Shown: positions 14,974 to 21,936 of the stretch, one piece after another
How the letters are laid out: each line of letters begins with the position of its first letter
How positions within the stretch are numbered: position 1 is the first letter of the stretch
Source: a virus
Virus record (IMG/VR): IMGVR_UViG_3300043409_000851
Coordinates: 1-28,516 of that record
DNA: 28,516 nt
Strand: one strand, 5' to 3'
Position numbers and translations under genes: made by a program
Notes under the pieces: model-generated
What the model was told of the DNA's origin: nothing
Seen by the model: only the letters and a program-made list of their open reading frames with translations
Databases searched by the model: none

Positions 14974-15156
14974 TTATTTGCTTTCGAAATAACGGGCTTC
15001 GGTGCCGCAGCCAGTAGCCTCAAGCCCGCGTTCTGTTTCCGCTAATATCTTGCGAAACTTTGGCTCGCCTGTAACTAAACTAATTCCTAGTGGACGCACA
15101 CACTCCATGCCTAGCTTAGTGTTGTCAAAGTGCTTGCAGTCTTTGCATAATTTCAT
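14974..15156 (-). CDS. Small Cys4 zinc-ribbon-like phage protein (60 aa)
   Basis: Cysteines C4-x2-C7 (KLCKDCKHF), C19 and C50 make a plausible zinc site. The pattern C-x2-C-x-H-F ... C-x-R-P ... C-G-x-E-A-R-Y-F-E is typical of short early phage proteins of unknown function. It starts with an AAGGA site inside the last 32 bases of the VRR-NUC gene, so the two are closely coupled. It might assist nuclease or modification enzymes coded upstream, but only position suggests that. Confidence 0.7.
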   Translation of the reverse strand: MKLCKDCKHFDNTKLGMECVRPLGISLVTGEPKFRKILAETERGLEATGCGTEARYFESK

Positions 15157-15484
15157 GTTGGTTCCTTAGTTGATTGATGGCGTCTTCTGCACCATGACCC
15201 ACAATAACACAATAATTCACACTTTGTAAATATTTAATCATTAATTGTTGTTCTTTTGATAAAACACCACCTTTTGCCTTTTTCATCTCCACCCACACGC
15301 GCCATGCAGGGATGAAAAGATCAGGTATGCCAGGCACAACGCCCTCGACTTTTAACTTCATGGCCTGTGACTTAGAACGCAAACCGCCATTTGGAATCGC
15401 AAAGATTAATGTATCCGGATATGTCTGCCTAAACCACATCACTACTCGGGCTTGTTCTAGGTGTTCTGATACGGTTGTAACCAT
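15125..15484 (-). CDS. VRR-NUC domain nuclease
   Basis: A 119-aa nuclease of the PD-(D/E)XK superfamily. Start at ATG 15484 is chosen over the longer frame because a GGAG site lies just upstream and it begins one base after the stop of the preceding gene. Key residues: N-terminal helix Glu (SEHLEQARV), AIPNGGLRSK, then GIPD with D55, E66-x-K68 (WVEMKK) and a QQ pair at 79-80, the usual VRR-NUC order. Stand-alone versions like this are frequent in phages and are thought to resolve or cut branched DNA during replication or recombination; the eukaryotic FAN1 nuclease carries the same domain. The helicase and recombinase genes nearby agree with that. Confidence 0.85.
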   Translation of the reverse strand: MVTTVSEHLEQARVVMWFRQTYPDTLIFAIPNGGLRSKSQAMKLKVEGVVPGIPDLFIPAWRVWVEMKKAKGGVLSKEQQLMIKYLQSVNYCVIVGHGAEDAINQLRNQHEIMQRLQAL

Positions 15485-15485
15485 G

Positions 15486-16301
15486 TCAATCTCCGCAGAA
15501 GCAAGCAATATCGCCATCATCAAACAAATTATTTTGATTTATGTTGTTATCAATTATTTGTTGATAACTAGGTCGATCTTTTCTAAAAACATTGCCTTGT
15601 CCACTACCAACAATAGACGCTTCCATTTTTGCCCACCACAACGCACGTTCAGGTTCTTGACGGATCAATCCAACAACTTTTGGCAATGCTTTTAAAAAAC
15701 ACAAATCACAATTGCCGCCTACGGTTTCGCCATTAACGATTGGCAATTGCAAATCAAATGCTTGTTCATTCCAAAAATTAAATATATCTTGTTTAACAAT
15801 TTTTGCAGATACCAACGGCGTTTTGTATATAGGAATTTTTGCCGAACGCCTTGCTTCGTCATATCGTATTCCAACAAAATCATTGTTATCTTTTTCTGAA
15901 TGATCCCAACCAAGACTTTTAAGATATTTGTGAATGGTTTGTATTTTTAAAGTGCCTGTACACCATCTTTGAGCAGGATTTGGCAATTTATTATATTTTT
16001 TAATAACTGCCTCAAAAGGCTCTCCATTGCGTGATGCTGTATCAAAATTTACAACCTTAAATCTGGCTTGCGAATCTTCAAACTCAACCCAATTAATTTT
16101 CACGCCCCAATTTGTTTCGCAATCTTTAATAAATTGCAATGTTGCATGATGTTCTTTACCTGTGTTGGCAAAGCATACTATTGCTTGGTCAGGCAATTGC
16201 CCCCCCCCAGCCTCTAAAACTTTGTAAAGCATATAGGCCGAGGTTCGCCCACCACTAAAGCTGATGCACGTTGGCTCTGTAATTTTGTATGGATTTACCA
16301 T
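15486..16301 (-). CDS. PAPS-reductase-like PP-loop protein (phage phosphoadenosine phosphosulfate reductase family)
   Basis: A 271-aa member of the adenine-nucleotide alpha-hydrolase superfamily. The PP-loop is SFSGGRTSAYML (S16-GGRTS-21), which binds and cleaves ATP or an adenylylated sulfur compound. Cysteines at 114 (RWCTGTLK), 198 and 201 (CDLC) and the end CFCGD could hold a cluster or carry sulfur. Real PAPS reductases act in sulfate assimilation, but relatives (DndC, TtcA types) modify DNA or RNA with sulfur, and the phage forms have no proven role. The gene is strongly AT-rich against its neighbours (17 G+C of 60 in 15541-15600) and carries a G9 tract encoding Gly32-34. It overlaps the helicase end by seven bases. 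Function is open: sulfur modification or anti-defence are the main options. Confidence 0.8.
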   Translation of the reverse strand: MVNPYKITEPTCISFSGGRTSAYMLYKVLEAGGGQLPDQAIVCFANTGKEHHATLQFIKDCETNWGVKINWVEFEDSQARFKVVNFDTASRNGEPFEAVIKKYNKLPNPAQRWCTGTLKIQTIHKYLKSLGWDHSEKDNNDFVGIRYDEARRSAKIPIYKTPLVSAKIVKQDIFNFWNEQAFDLQLPIVNGETVGGNCDLCFLKALPKVVGLIRQEPERALWWAKMEASIVGSGQGNVFRKDRPSYQQIIDNNINQNNLFDDGDIACFCGD

Positions 16302-17905
16302 AATCTTTTAACCACCTTATAAAATTTGCCATCACGCTTATACGAAATTGTGCTTGGCGGGTTGGACTCATTCATCTGTGTAACCAAGTACGTTAACGGT
16401 ACTTGCGCTTGATCAATGCCGGACAATGTTGCATCAGAGCGCCTTGCAATGTCATGCAGCAACTGAATGGCTTTAGTGCCCGCATAGCCCTGATTTAGCA
16501 CCGGCAGGTACTCTGTGATGGGTGGGTCAGTCAGGCCACCGTAATAAGTTAAGGCGATCATTTCGTTGCCCGAGGCGCGGCTAACGTGCTTGCGCCAATT
16601 CCACTCAGTCACCGGCATATCTACGCCATCCAAGCCCATGATGTCGTCGTGGCGCAACACTAATTTCTTTTCAGGCGCCGGAGGGAATGGTGTGCCGCAG
16701 TTGGGGCATTCATGGGCAGAGATATGGACGATCTCATGGCATACGTCGCACACTTTCACAGGCGCCTCACCCTCACCTAATCCACCTTTCTTTGGTGGCT
16801 GCACGTTGGTGATTGGCCCGTGCATCTCAACCACCCCTGCAAAGTCCAGCACCAAGCAATGATCGGTGTGACTCTTGGGACGCATTCCACGCCCTGCCAT
16901 CTGGACGTAGAGTGACGCTGACATGGTGGGACGAAGCATGGCAATCAGATCAATGTCGGGGTAGTCAAAGCCGGTAGTCAATACGTTTGCGTTCGTTAGC
17001 GCACATATGCGCCCCGCCTTAAACTCGGTCAGGATCCTTTCACGCTCCGCTTTGGGCGTGTCACCGGTCACGCAGGCCGCGGTTACGCCCTGGTTGATTA
17101 ACTCTTGGCAGACGTGCTGTGCGTGTTTGACGCCCGCGCAAAAGAATAGCCAAGCGCGCCTACTGCCCGCAAGCTTGATCACTTCCCGCACCACGGCAAT
17201 GTTCTTGTCAGCGTTATCCACGGCGGCTTGCAACTCCGCGTCGATGTACTCGCCACCACGCTTATGCACACCGCTAACATCCAACCGCTCTGTTGTTAAT
17301 TTGCTACGCAAGGTCGCCAAATATTTTTTATGTACCAACTCCTCAATGCTGACCGGTTCAATCAGCGCATCAAACAATGCGGGTTTATCCGTGATTAAAC
17401 CGTGCCCAAGGCGGTACGGCGTGGCGGTCAAGCCTACGACCCTCAAATGTGGATTGATCGCTTGTAGGTCGTTTAAAAGGCTGCGGTAACCACCCTCATC
17501 CTTGTGGCTCACTAGGTGACACTCATCCACAATCACCAAGTCGATGTGACCGAGCAGCGGTGCCTTAGTCCTGACGCTTTGAATGCCGGCAAACGTAATG
17601 GGCTCACCCAACTGGCGCTTGCCAATACCCGCCGAGTAGATGCCTAAGGGGGCGTTTGCCCAATGCAAGCGCATCTTCTCAGCATTTTGCACAATCAATT
17701 CTTTGACGTGAGTAAGCATTAGGATGGTGGTTTCAGGCCATTCCTGCAAAGCGTTCTTGCAAAGTGCAGCCACAATGTGGCTTTTGCCCGAGCCGGTGGG
17801 TAGGACTAGGCAGGGGTTGCCGATCGGGTGCGCGTTGAACCAGGCGTATAGCTGATCGATCGTGCGTTGTTGGTAGTCACGGAGCATTATTTTTACATCC
17901 GTCAT
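16295..17905 (-). CDS. SF2 DEAD/DEAH-box helicase with zinc-ribbon
   Basis: A 536-aa SSL2/RecQ-like superfamily-2 helicase. Seen motifs: Q-like N-terminus RDYQQRTIDQLYAW; Walker A PTGSGKS (36-42); DECH box (127-130); GLTATP (158-163); TTGFDYP (310-316); motif VI QMAGRGMRP (335-343). A four-cysteine zinc ribbon follows (C386, C389, C400, C403) and a C-terminal ~120-residue domain resembling the extension of phage helicases of this type. It likely unwinds DNA in phage replication, recombination or repair. Base composition is GC-rich (39 of 60 in 17041-17100), unlike the genes on both sides. It overlaps the methyltransferase gene by four bases. Confidence 0.9.
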   Translation of the reverse strand: MTDVKIMLRDYQQRTIDQLYAWFNAHPIGNPCLVLPTGSGKSHIVAALCKNALQEWPETTILMLTHVKELIVQNAEKMRLHWANAPLGIYSAGIGKRQLGEPITFAGIQSVRTKAPLLGHIDLVIVDECHLVSHKDEGGYRSLLNDLQAINPHLRVVGLTATPYRLGHGLITDKPALFDALIEPVSIEELVHKKYLATLRSKLTTERLDVSGVHKRGGEYIDAELQAAVDNADKNIAVVREVIKLAGSRRAWLFFCAGVKHAQHVCQELINQGVTAACVTGDTPKAERERILTEFKAGRICALTNANVLTTGFDYPDIDLIAMLRPTMSASLYVQMAGRGMRPKSHTDHCLVLDFAGVVEMHGPITNVQPPKKGGLGEGEAPVKVCDVCHEIVHISAHECPNCGTPFPPAPEKKLVLRHDDIMGLDGVDMPVTEWNWRKHVSRASGNEMIALTYYGGLTDPPITEYLPVLNQGYAGTKAIQLLHDIARRSDATLSGIDQAQVPLTYLVTQMNESNPPSTISYKRDGKFYKVVKRLW

Positions 17906-18561
17906 CGGTTTCTAACTCCGGTGTAATCTGTCGCCTTAACCTTAACTACGCTAAAAGCAAAACGCCAAACACTTGAGCAATCAATAGAATCAATCAACTC
18001 AACCTGGCGCCAATGACATAATCCCCAAGTTACAATTTGATCAATAATTGTGTCTTCAGATGGATTTGGTTCGCCAAAATAAGCAATTAAATGAGTTTGC
18101 GTAATTCCGTTAAGGACATTGACGTAAGGTTTTGGCATAGTGACAAAAATTAAACCGTTGTCAATTAAAAGAAATATGTCAGGGAATAACCTACTTGGGA
18201 AACCATAAGGATCAAGATCAATAACGGTAAATTTCTTTTTTTCAGCAATCATTTTGTGAAATAACAAAAAACTATCGCCGGTCTTGCAATACTTTCTGTC
18301 GCAAGCGGTAACTTGCCCAAACTGTTCATAAACATTAGTTAAATTTCCTCGACCCGCAAACAATTCAAGAATGTCATGGCCATTTTGAACATTTAAATTT
18401 CGCATAACCCATTCAATTTGATTTGTTTTTTCATTTGGATGATGCACTTCTGAACTATTAATTGCTTGTTTTTCACGCACAACGTCGTGCCGAATTGCCC
18501 GATATGTTTTTGTAGGTTCTGGTGGCAATTCTAAAAATGAAAGTTGTTTGATTTTGGCCAT
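17902..18561 (-). CDS. SAM-dependent methyltransferase-like protein with Trm1-style DPYG motif
   Basis: A 219-aa class I methyltransferase. SAM-binding motif I is ILELFAGRGNLT (residues 64-75), motif II acid is in ACDRK (D88), and the catalytic-region motif IV is VIDLDPYGFPS (113-123). D-P-Y/F-G followed by P is characteristic of Trm1-type tRNA guanine-N2 methyltransferases rather than the DPPY of adenine-N6 DNA enzymes, though full Trm1 is much longer and has a C-terminal domain absent here. The substrate could be DNA or RNA. AT-rich (21 G+C of 60 in 18241-18300) between GC-richer genes, so probably acquired. It is linked by overlaps of one base with the nuclease gene and four with the helicase. 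Confidence 0.72.
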   Translation of the reverse strand: MAKIKQLSFLELPPEPTKTYRAIRHDVVREKQAINSSEVHHPNEKTNQIEWVMRNLNVQNGHDILELFAGRGNLTNVYEQFGQVTACDRKYCKTGDSFLLFHKMIAEKKKFTVIDLDPYGFPSRLFPDIFLLIDNGLIFVTMPKPYVNVLNGITQTHLIAYFGEPNPSEDTIIDQIVTWGLCHWRQVELIDSIDCSSVWRFAFSVVKVKATDYTGVRNR

Positions 18562-19580
18562 TACCCCACCACCTTCGCACCAAATATCTCACGCGCCTCG
18601 CCAATAAACTTGTCATCACTTGCACACGCAGATGGATTTGCCACAATCTCACGGCTTGTAAAGGTTTCCCAGTCACTCACGCCATTCTTGATGTCACCAT
18701 CAGGCGTTATCCAAATGATTGCCTTGCCTTCAACTTTATGCTGCCACGGCACTAGGTCAGGGTGCAAGACGTGCGCCTCGCAGCCCACTTTTTGATTCTC
18801 AAAATCAAGTGTCACGTCATATTCTGCACAATGCCAGGTGCCGTCATCTCGAGCGGTACTGTTGGTACAAGTACGGCAATTCACTTCCTTGGTCAGCTTA
18901 GTCTTATGGCAAAACTCATGTGCCGCGCAAAACCGGCACTCAAACCAAGTTGGGTCGGTGCTAATGGGTGGTGGCATACGGTCGGCTTTGACTAGTCGAT
19001 GCCCGCGGTCGATGGCCTTTTGTGCCACAGCCTTATCAAGTCGCACCCGTTCTGTATAGATTTCGTCATTATCTTTACATATGGCGTAGTACAAAGCGCG
19101 GTCAACACCCGCACCCATCATGTACGCTTGCATCTGAACATAGTGCTGGGGCTTGCTCTTCTCAACCCCGTTTTTCTCGAGATCATCAAACGATTTCTTA
19201 CCGTGGGTCTTGATTTCTAGGACATGGCGCGTTTTGGGCGCATCGGGCACCCCTGACTCAATCACCCCGTCCATGCTGCCGCTAACGTGGCAACCGAAGT
19301 CCACCCTGCTTTGGTTCTCACCCGTGCGTTGCACGTCCATGCCGATGGCGCGCAGGTCAGACACAACTCGGGCTTCCTCTTCTTGACCCCGCCTAAACAG
19401 GCGCAGAATGCGCCCAGGGAACCTTTCGACCACAGCCATGCGAAACGATAGCCATAACCACCTGTCGCAGACATGGCCAAGGACGCTAGCCCCCATGTGG
19501 GGGCGTGGCTCATCTTGAATTAACTCATGGTGCTTGTCGATCAGGGCTGAAATGGTGTACTCTGACTCCGGTATCTTCAA
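18561..19580 (-). CDS. Cas4/RecB-like PD-(D/E)XK exonuclease
   Basis: A 339-aa nuclease. The active-site order is visible: H-x..., G-S-M-D104-G, E122-I-K124 (LEIKTH) and QHYVQMQAY (145-153, the RecB-family Q-Y motif). Cysteine C38 plus a cluster of cysteines after residue 215 (FECRFCAAHEFCHKTK, NCRTCTN) resemble the Fe-S-binding set of Cas4/AddB-like nucleases. A C-terminal ~90 residues is extra, with another zinc-like C-x2-C pair. It would trim DNA ends for recombination with the Sak4-like protein, or process replication intermediates. SD is AAGGAG eight bases before ATG 19580. A GC hairpin is placed just upstream of that. Confidence 0.82.
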   Translation of the reverse strand: MKIPESEYTISALIDKHHELIQDEPRPHMGASVLGHVCDRWLWLSFRMAVVERFPGRILRLFRRGQEEEARVVSDLRAIGMDVQRTGENQSRVDFGCHVSGSMDGVIESGVPDAPKTRHVLEIKTHGKKSFDDLEKNGVEKSKPQHYVQMQAYMMGAGVDRALYYAICKDNDEIYTERVRLDKAVAQKAIDRGHRLVKADRMPPPISTDPTWFECRFCAAHEFCHKTKLTKEVNCRTCTNSTARDDGTWHCAEYDVTLDFENQKVGCEAHVLHPDLVPWQHKVEGKAIIWITPDGDIKNGVSDWETFTSREIVANPSACASDDKFIGEAREIFGAKVVG

Positions 19581-19598
19581 TGGTATCTCCTTGGTTTT

Positions 19599-19632
19599 AT
19601 GCCCCCAACCGCAAGGTCAGGGGCATTTTTTT
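19599..19632 (+). terminator. Hairpin with T7 tail on the plus strand (antisense to the operon)
   Basis: ATGCCCC (19599-19605) pairs with GGGGCAT (19620-19626), with ACC/GGT inside and a GCAA loop, followed by a run of seven T (19626-19632) on the plus strand. All nearby genes are on the minus strand, so as a terminator it would stop antisense transcripts, for example read-through from the late operon. On the minus transcript the same stem sits 19 bases before the nuclease start and could affect its translation. Confidence 0.55.
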
Positions 19633-19666
19633 AAGGGGCGGGGTGTCAATTTGGCCGTGACTACTT

Positions 19667-19720
19667 GTGCGTTGGAAGGCAAGAAAAACACGCACCTACG
19701 ACATCCTTGAATGCTTGCCT
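19667..19720 (-). other. Candidate H-type pseudoknot in the intergenic leader of the Cas4-like gene
   Basis: Two inverted repeats are interleaved: GTGCGT (19667-19672) with ACGCAC (19690-19695), and AGGCAAG (19677-19683) with CTTGCCT (19714-19720). The order arm 1, arm 2, arm 1', arm 2' allows a pseudoknot with 6- and 7-bp stems in RNA of either strand. It lies in the 156-base gap 19581-19736, which has no gene. Its function, if any, is unknown. Chance pairing cannot be ruled out. Confidence 0.35.
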
Positions 19721-19736
19721 AACCACCCCTGCTTTT

Positions 19737-19877
19737 TTACTCTTCAGCTTTAACTGGCAACTGTGGGATCGCCTGGGCACGGATCTTGGCAATTAAGCCT
19801 TCCACCTGCTCATAGGGTTGGCGCCCAAGCATCGCCATAATTACATTAATTTCCTCAAGCGTAAGTTCTAAAGTCAC
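19737..19877 (-). CDS. Tiny hypothetical protein (46 aa), GTG start
   Basis: The frame starts with GTG 19877, chosen because an AAGGAG site lies eight bases upstream. The product is MTLELTLEEINVIMAMLGRQ then PYEQVEGLIAKIRAQAIPQLPVKAEE, all helical. Such LTLEEINVILAALGxxPYxxVxxLIxKI proteins are recurrent in phage early regions, which supports the call, but the role is unknown. It lies twelve bases downstream of the DUF669-like gene. Confidence 0.7.
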   Translation of the reverse strand: MTLELTLEEINVIMAMLGRQPYEQVEGLIAKIRAQAIPQLPVKAEE

Positions 19878-19889
19878 GTTCAATACTCC

Positions 19890-20366
19890 TTATTTTTTAA
19901 CCCAAGGTGGGGACGCTTTTGCTGTTGCTGCTGGTGCTGCTGCTAGTGCGGCTTTGGGTGGCGCCGCACCGCTTGCTTTGAAACCCTTTACGTCGTTGGA
20001 CGCGCCGTACTGCTCAGACTCTCTGATCTCAAGCTTAATCATCAACTGACCGCCAATCAACTGATCGGTGTCTTGCACCGTTGCCAAGCCAATGGCGCGC
20101 ATGATCTCGCCTAACTGCTCGCGTCCAATCTTCTCAGCCGTGGGGTTTGGGTTCTTAATGTTGAGATTGCCAAAGATCACCCTGCCTTGGTGCGTTGGGC
20201 CAGTAATGTCGTACCTGACGGCGATGTACTTGCCTGTGCCAGCCTTAGTAACCTTGATTTCTGCACCGTTTACCACCGCGGTGTACCAACCCGCGGGCAA
20301 AGGTTCAAAGTTGCGATCAGATACGGGGAGCGAGTCAACGCTGAAAGTTTCGTCTAGTTGTGCCAT
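19890..20366 (-). CDS. DUF669-family protein, likely ssDNA-binding / recombination accessory
   Basis: A 158-aa protein. FEPLPAGWYTAVVNGAEIKVTKAG-type N-terminus (residues ~20-45), KYIAVRYDITGPTHQGRVIFGNLNI and the tail low in complexity (AALAAAPAATAKASPPW) are the family pattern. The mid-part is a beta barrel-like OB region and the end is a flexible tail, similar in plan to single-strand binding proteins. In phages it usually lies beside a Sak4/RecA-like ATPase, as here (three genes away). It probably coats ssDNA or helps the recombinase, by inference from context. Start has only a weak GGAAT site. Confidence 0.78.
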   Translation of the reverse strand: MAQLDETFSVDSLPVSDRNFEPLPAGWYTAVVNGAEIKVTKAGTGKYIAVRYDITGPTHQGRVIFGNLNIKNPNPTAEKIGREQLGEIMRAIGLATVQDTDQLIGGQLMIKLEIRESEQYGASNDVKGFKASGAAPPKAALAAAPAATAKASPPWVKK

Positions 20367-20369
20367 GAT

Positions 20370-20741
20370 TTATTCCTTTACGATTGTGAAAGATGGGCGA
20401 CCGTTACTGGTCGTAATAGCTTCGAGCAATGGTGCGGTAATGCGTGGGTCTGCTGATTCCCACGCTGAAACATTTACTTCGGGTGTCCAACGGAAAAGGC
20501 TAGACAAGTGATCAGTCAAGCCATACTCAGCAGCTAAATCTTGAAGCTTGATGCTGTTTACTTTGCGATCGAGGCGACCAACGATCTTGACCTTAAACCC
20601 ATCAGCCTCGACGTTTTGGGTATTGCTTAACGTCTTGGGGATGTTGAAAGCTTTGATAATCTGATCCTCAATTGAGCGGCGATCAGCAACTGCTTTCTTT
20701 TCGTCGGCTTTGGCGTCTAGCCATTGTTGGTAGAGTGTCAT
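20370..20741 (-). CDS. Conserved phage protein in recombination cluster (123 aa)
   Basis: N-terminal helical arm (YQQWLDAKADEKKAVADRRSIEDQI) followed by a small beta domain (GFKVKIVGRLDRKVNSIKLQDLAAEYGL) and C-terminal NGRPSFTIVKE. This plan, a charged helix plus beta domain, is seen in short phage proteins coded between Sak4-like and DUF669-like genes. I do not know an assigned function. Overlap of four bases with the preceding gene and three bases to the next indicates coordinate expression. A role in recombination is inferred from its neighbours. Confidence 0.7.
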   Translation of the reverse strand: MTLYQQWLDAKADEKKAVADRRSIEDQIIKAFNIPKTLSNTQNVEADGFKVKIVGRLDRKVNSIKLQDLAAEYGLTDHLSSLFRWTPEVNVSAWESADPRITAPLLEAITTSNGRPSFTIVKE

Positions 20742-20953
20742 GATTGCTCCCTTGCTTTCATCATTTCGTCAGCTATATTGAATGAATCCGTCACTATCAA
20801 TTTACATTCATTCCAATTAACGTCAGACCATTCAGTACTACTAGCAAGAATGCCTTGAAGTGCTTTAGCCGCAAAATAATCGCGCAACGTCATGCCTCGG
20901 TCAAAATCTCCCTCCGCATAGACAACTGGAAATGCTGGTTCTTTGTTGTCCAT
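20738..20953 (-). CDS. Small conserved phage protein, GMTLRDYFAAKA motif (71 aa)
   Basis: The start is set at ATG 20953, one base after the stop of the ATPase gene, not at the longer upstream frame which would run into the ATPase in another frame. The GMTLRDYFAAKALQGIL motif (residues ~20-37) is very common in short proteins of phage early regions and prophages, usually after a short acidic N-terminus as here (MDNKEPAFPVVYAEGDFDR). The C-terminus is helical (NIADEMMKAREQ). Function not known. Confidence 0.75.
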   Translation of the reverse strand: MDNKEPAFPVVYAEGDFDRGMTLRDYFAAKALQGILASSTEWSDVNWNECKLIVTDSFNIADEMMKAREQS

Positions 20954-20954
20954 T

Positions 20955-21626
20955 TCAACCACCAATCTTTGCAATAATGGCACCCAAGTCCGGTGCTTCC
21001 CAAGTGTCCAGCTTGCCCGAGCGATCCTTGGCTTGCCAAATCCCATCGCTATCGCACATCAACGCACGTTGTGCCACGCCCTCTGCATCTTTCTCAACGC
21101 GTAGTGCCAGCACTTCGTCAAAGAAGTAAGGCAGCGCTTGCCCAGTCTTGTTGCCAGGCATAGACGGCGCGTAGAGAATGCGCCCCGACTCATCAGCAGT
21201 TTTCTCACACTTCGCTGTGAAATATATGTGCTTGCCAGGTATATCGCGAAAGGCGCGAATAATGTCGTACATTTGCTCTTGCATGGCACCATAAGCTTGG
21301 CGAGGATCCTTAGCAATTTTCTTCTCATGATTCAGCACCACCTCGGCAATCTCTGAGATTGAATCAAGTGCAATCGACTCAAACTGTTTTGCTTCGTCTG
21401 ATTCAATCAACCAACGATACGCTTCCATCAGCGTGTCGTAAGATGACACCTCGACAAAAGGTAGGTCTGCATCGACAATCGACAACAATCCACCTTCAGC
21501 CGATAACACAACGGGGTTTGGCAGAGTGGGGATCAGGCTTGTTTTACCGGCACCTGCTTGTGCGTAAACTAACAACTTCACGCCATTGGCGTGTAGACCT
21601 TTCGTGCTTCTAAGATTGATAGCCAT
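20955..21626 (-). CDS. Sak4-like RecA-fold ATPase (phage recombinase)
   Basis: A 223-aa AAA/RecA-fold ATPase. KLLVYAQAGAGKTSLIPTLP holds Walker A (GAGKTS, residues 25-30), and FESIALDSISEIAE holds a Walker B with D88. A Glu/Gln region (GAMQEQMYDII) and HIYFTAKCEK follow. This is the Sak4 type of phage annealing/strand-exchange protein, which works with an SSB-like partner. The DUF669-like protein downstream could be that partner, and the Cas4-like nuclease the end resection enzyme. It is the first gene of the minus-strand early operon, with a TAGGAG ribosome site and a TTGACA promoter element upstream. Confidence 0.85.
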   Translation of the reverse strand: MAINLRSTKGLHANGVKLLVYAQAGAGKTSLIPTLPNPVVLSAEGGLLSIVDADLPFVEVSSYDTLMEAYRWLIESDEAKQFESIALDSISEIAEVVLNHEKKIAKDPRQAYGAMQEQMYDIIRAFRDIPGKHIYFTAKCEKTADESGRILYAPSMPGNKTGQALPYFFDEVLALRVEKDAEGVAQRALMCDSDGIWQAKDRSGKLDTWEAPDLGAIIAKIGG

Positions 21627-21674
21627 TTGTGGCTCCTAAAGTTGATCGCTTGTCGGGGCTCCGTTTAGCGATTG

Positions 21675-21723
21675 ATTGAATTATTGCATGATAAATGTTA
21701 TTGTGTCAACAAGATAATTCAAT
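21675..21723. promoter_or_regulatory. Divergent promoter region with 10-bp inverted-repeat operator
   Basis: ATTGAATTAT (21675-21684) and ATAATTCAAT (21714-21723) are perfect inverted repeats 29 bases apart. For the minus-strand operon there is a -35 TTGACA (21709-21704) and an 18-base spacer to AATAAT (21685-21680), which overlaps the left arm. GATAAT (21713-21718) overlapping the right arm is a possible -10 for the plus-strand HTH gene, but its -35 is poor. The small HTH protein coded at 21745 is the natural candidate to bind here. Confidence 0.55.
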
Positions 21724-21744
21724 TTAATTTAAAAAGGTGCAAAA

Positions 21745-21936
21745 ATGTTAACAATTGAGCAAATCCGAGAGTTGATGCACGATAGGTCGGTGCCTATTGT
21801 TGCGGAGTTGGCGGGGGTGCATTACAACACCCTGCTAAATATTAAAAACGGTGTAAACAAGAATCCCTCCTATGAAGTGATTAAGAAATTGTCTGAGTAT
21901 TTTCAGCAAAAAGGGGAACTAGATGCACATAGATAA
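21745..21936 (+). CDS. Small HTH (Cro/XRE-like) regulator
   Basis: A 63-aa protein that is nearly all helix-turn-helix: IEQIRELMHDRSVPIVAELAGVHYNTLLNIKNGVNKNPSYEVIKKLSEYF, with VAELAGVHYNTLLNIKNG as the turn and recognition helix. It lies beside a divergent promoter and inverted-repeat operator and probably represses the early operon and itself. It has the Cro-like size, without a cI-type C-terminal protease/dimer domain. No opposite-strand repressor or integrase is in the window, so this does not establish a temperate life cycle. Ribosome site is AAAGGTG. Confidence 0.8.
   Translation: MLTIEQIRELMHDRSVPIVAELAGVHYNTLLNIKNGVNKNPSYEVIKKLSEYFQQKGELDAHR

Noticed and set aside
20954-21046. Upstream extension of the 71-aa GMTLRDYFAAKA gene
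   Set aside because: The extension lies inside the ATPase gene in another frame; ATG 20953 after the ATPase stop fits operon spacing.
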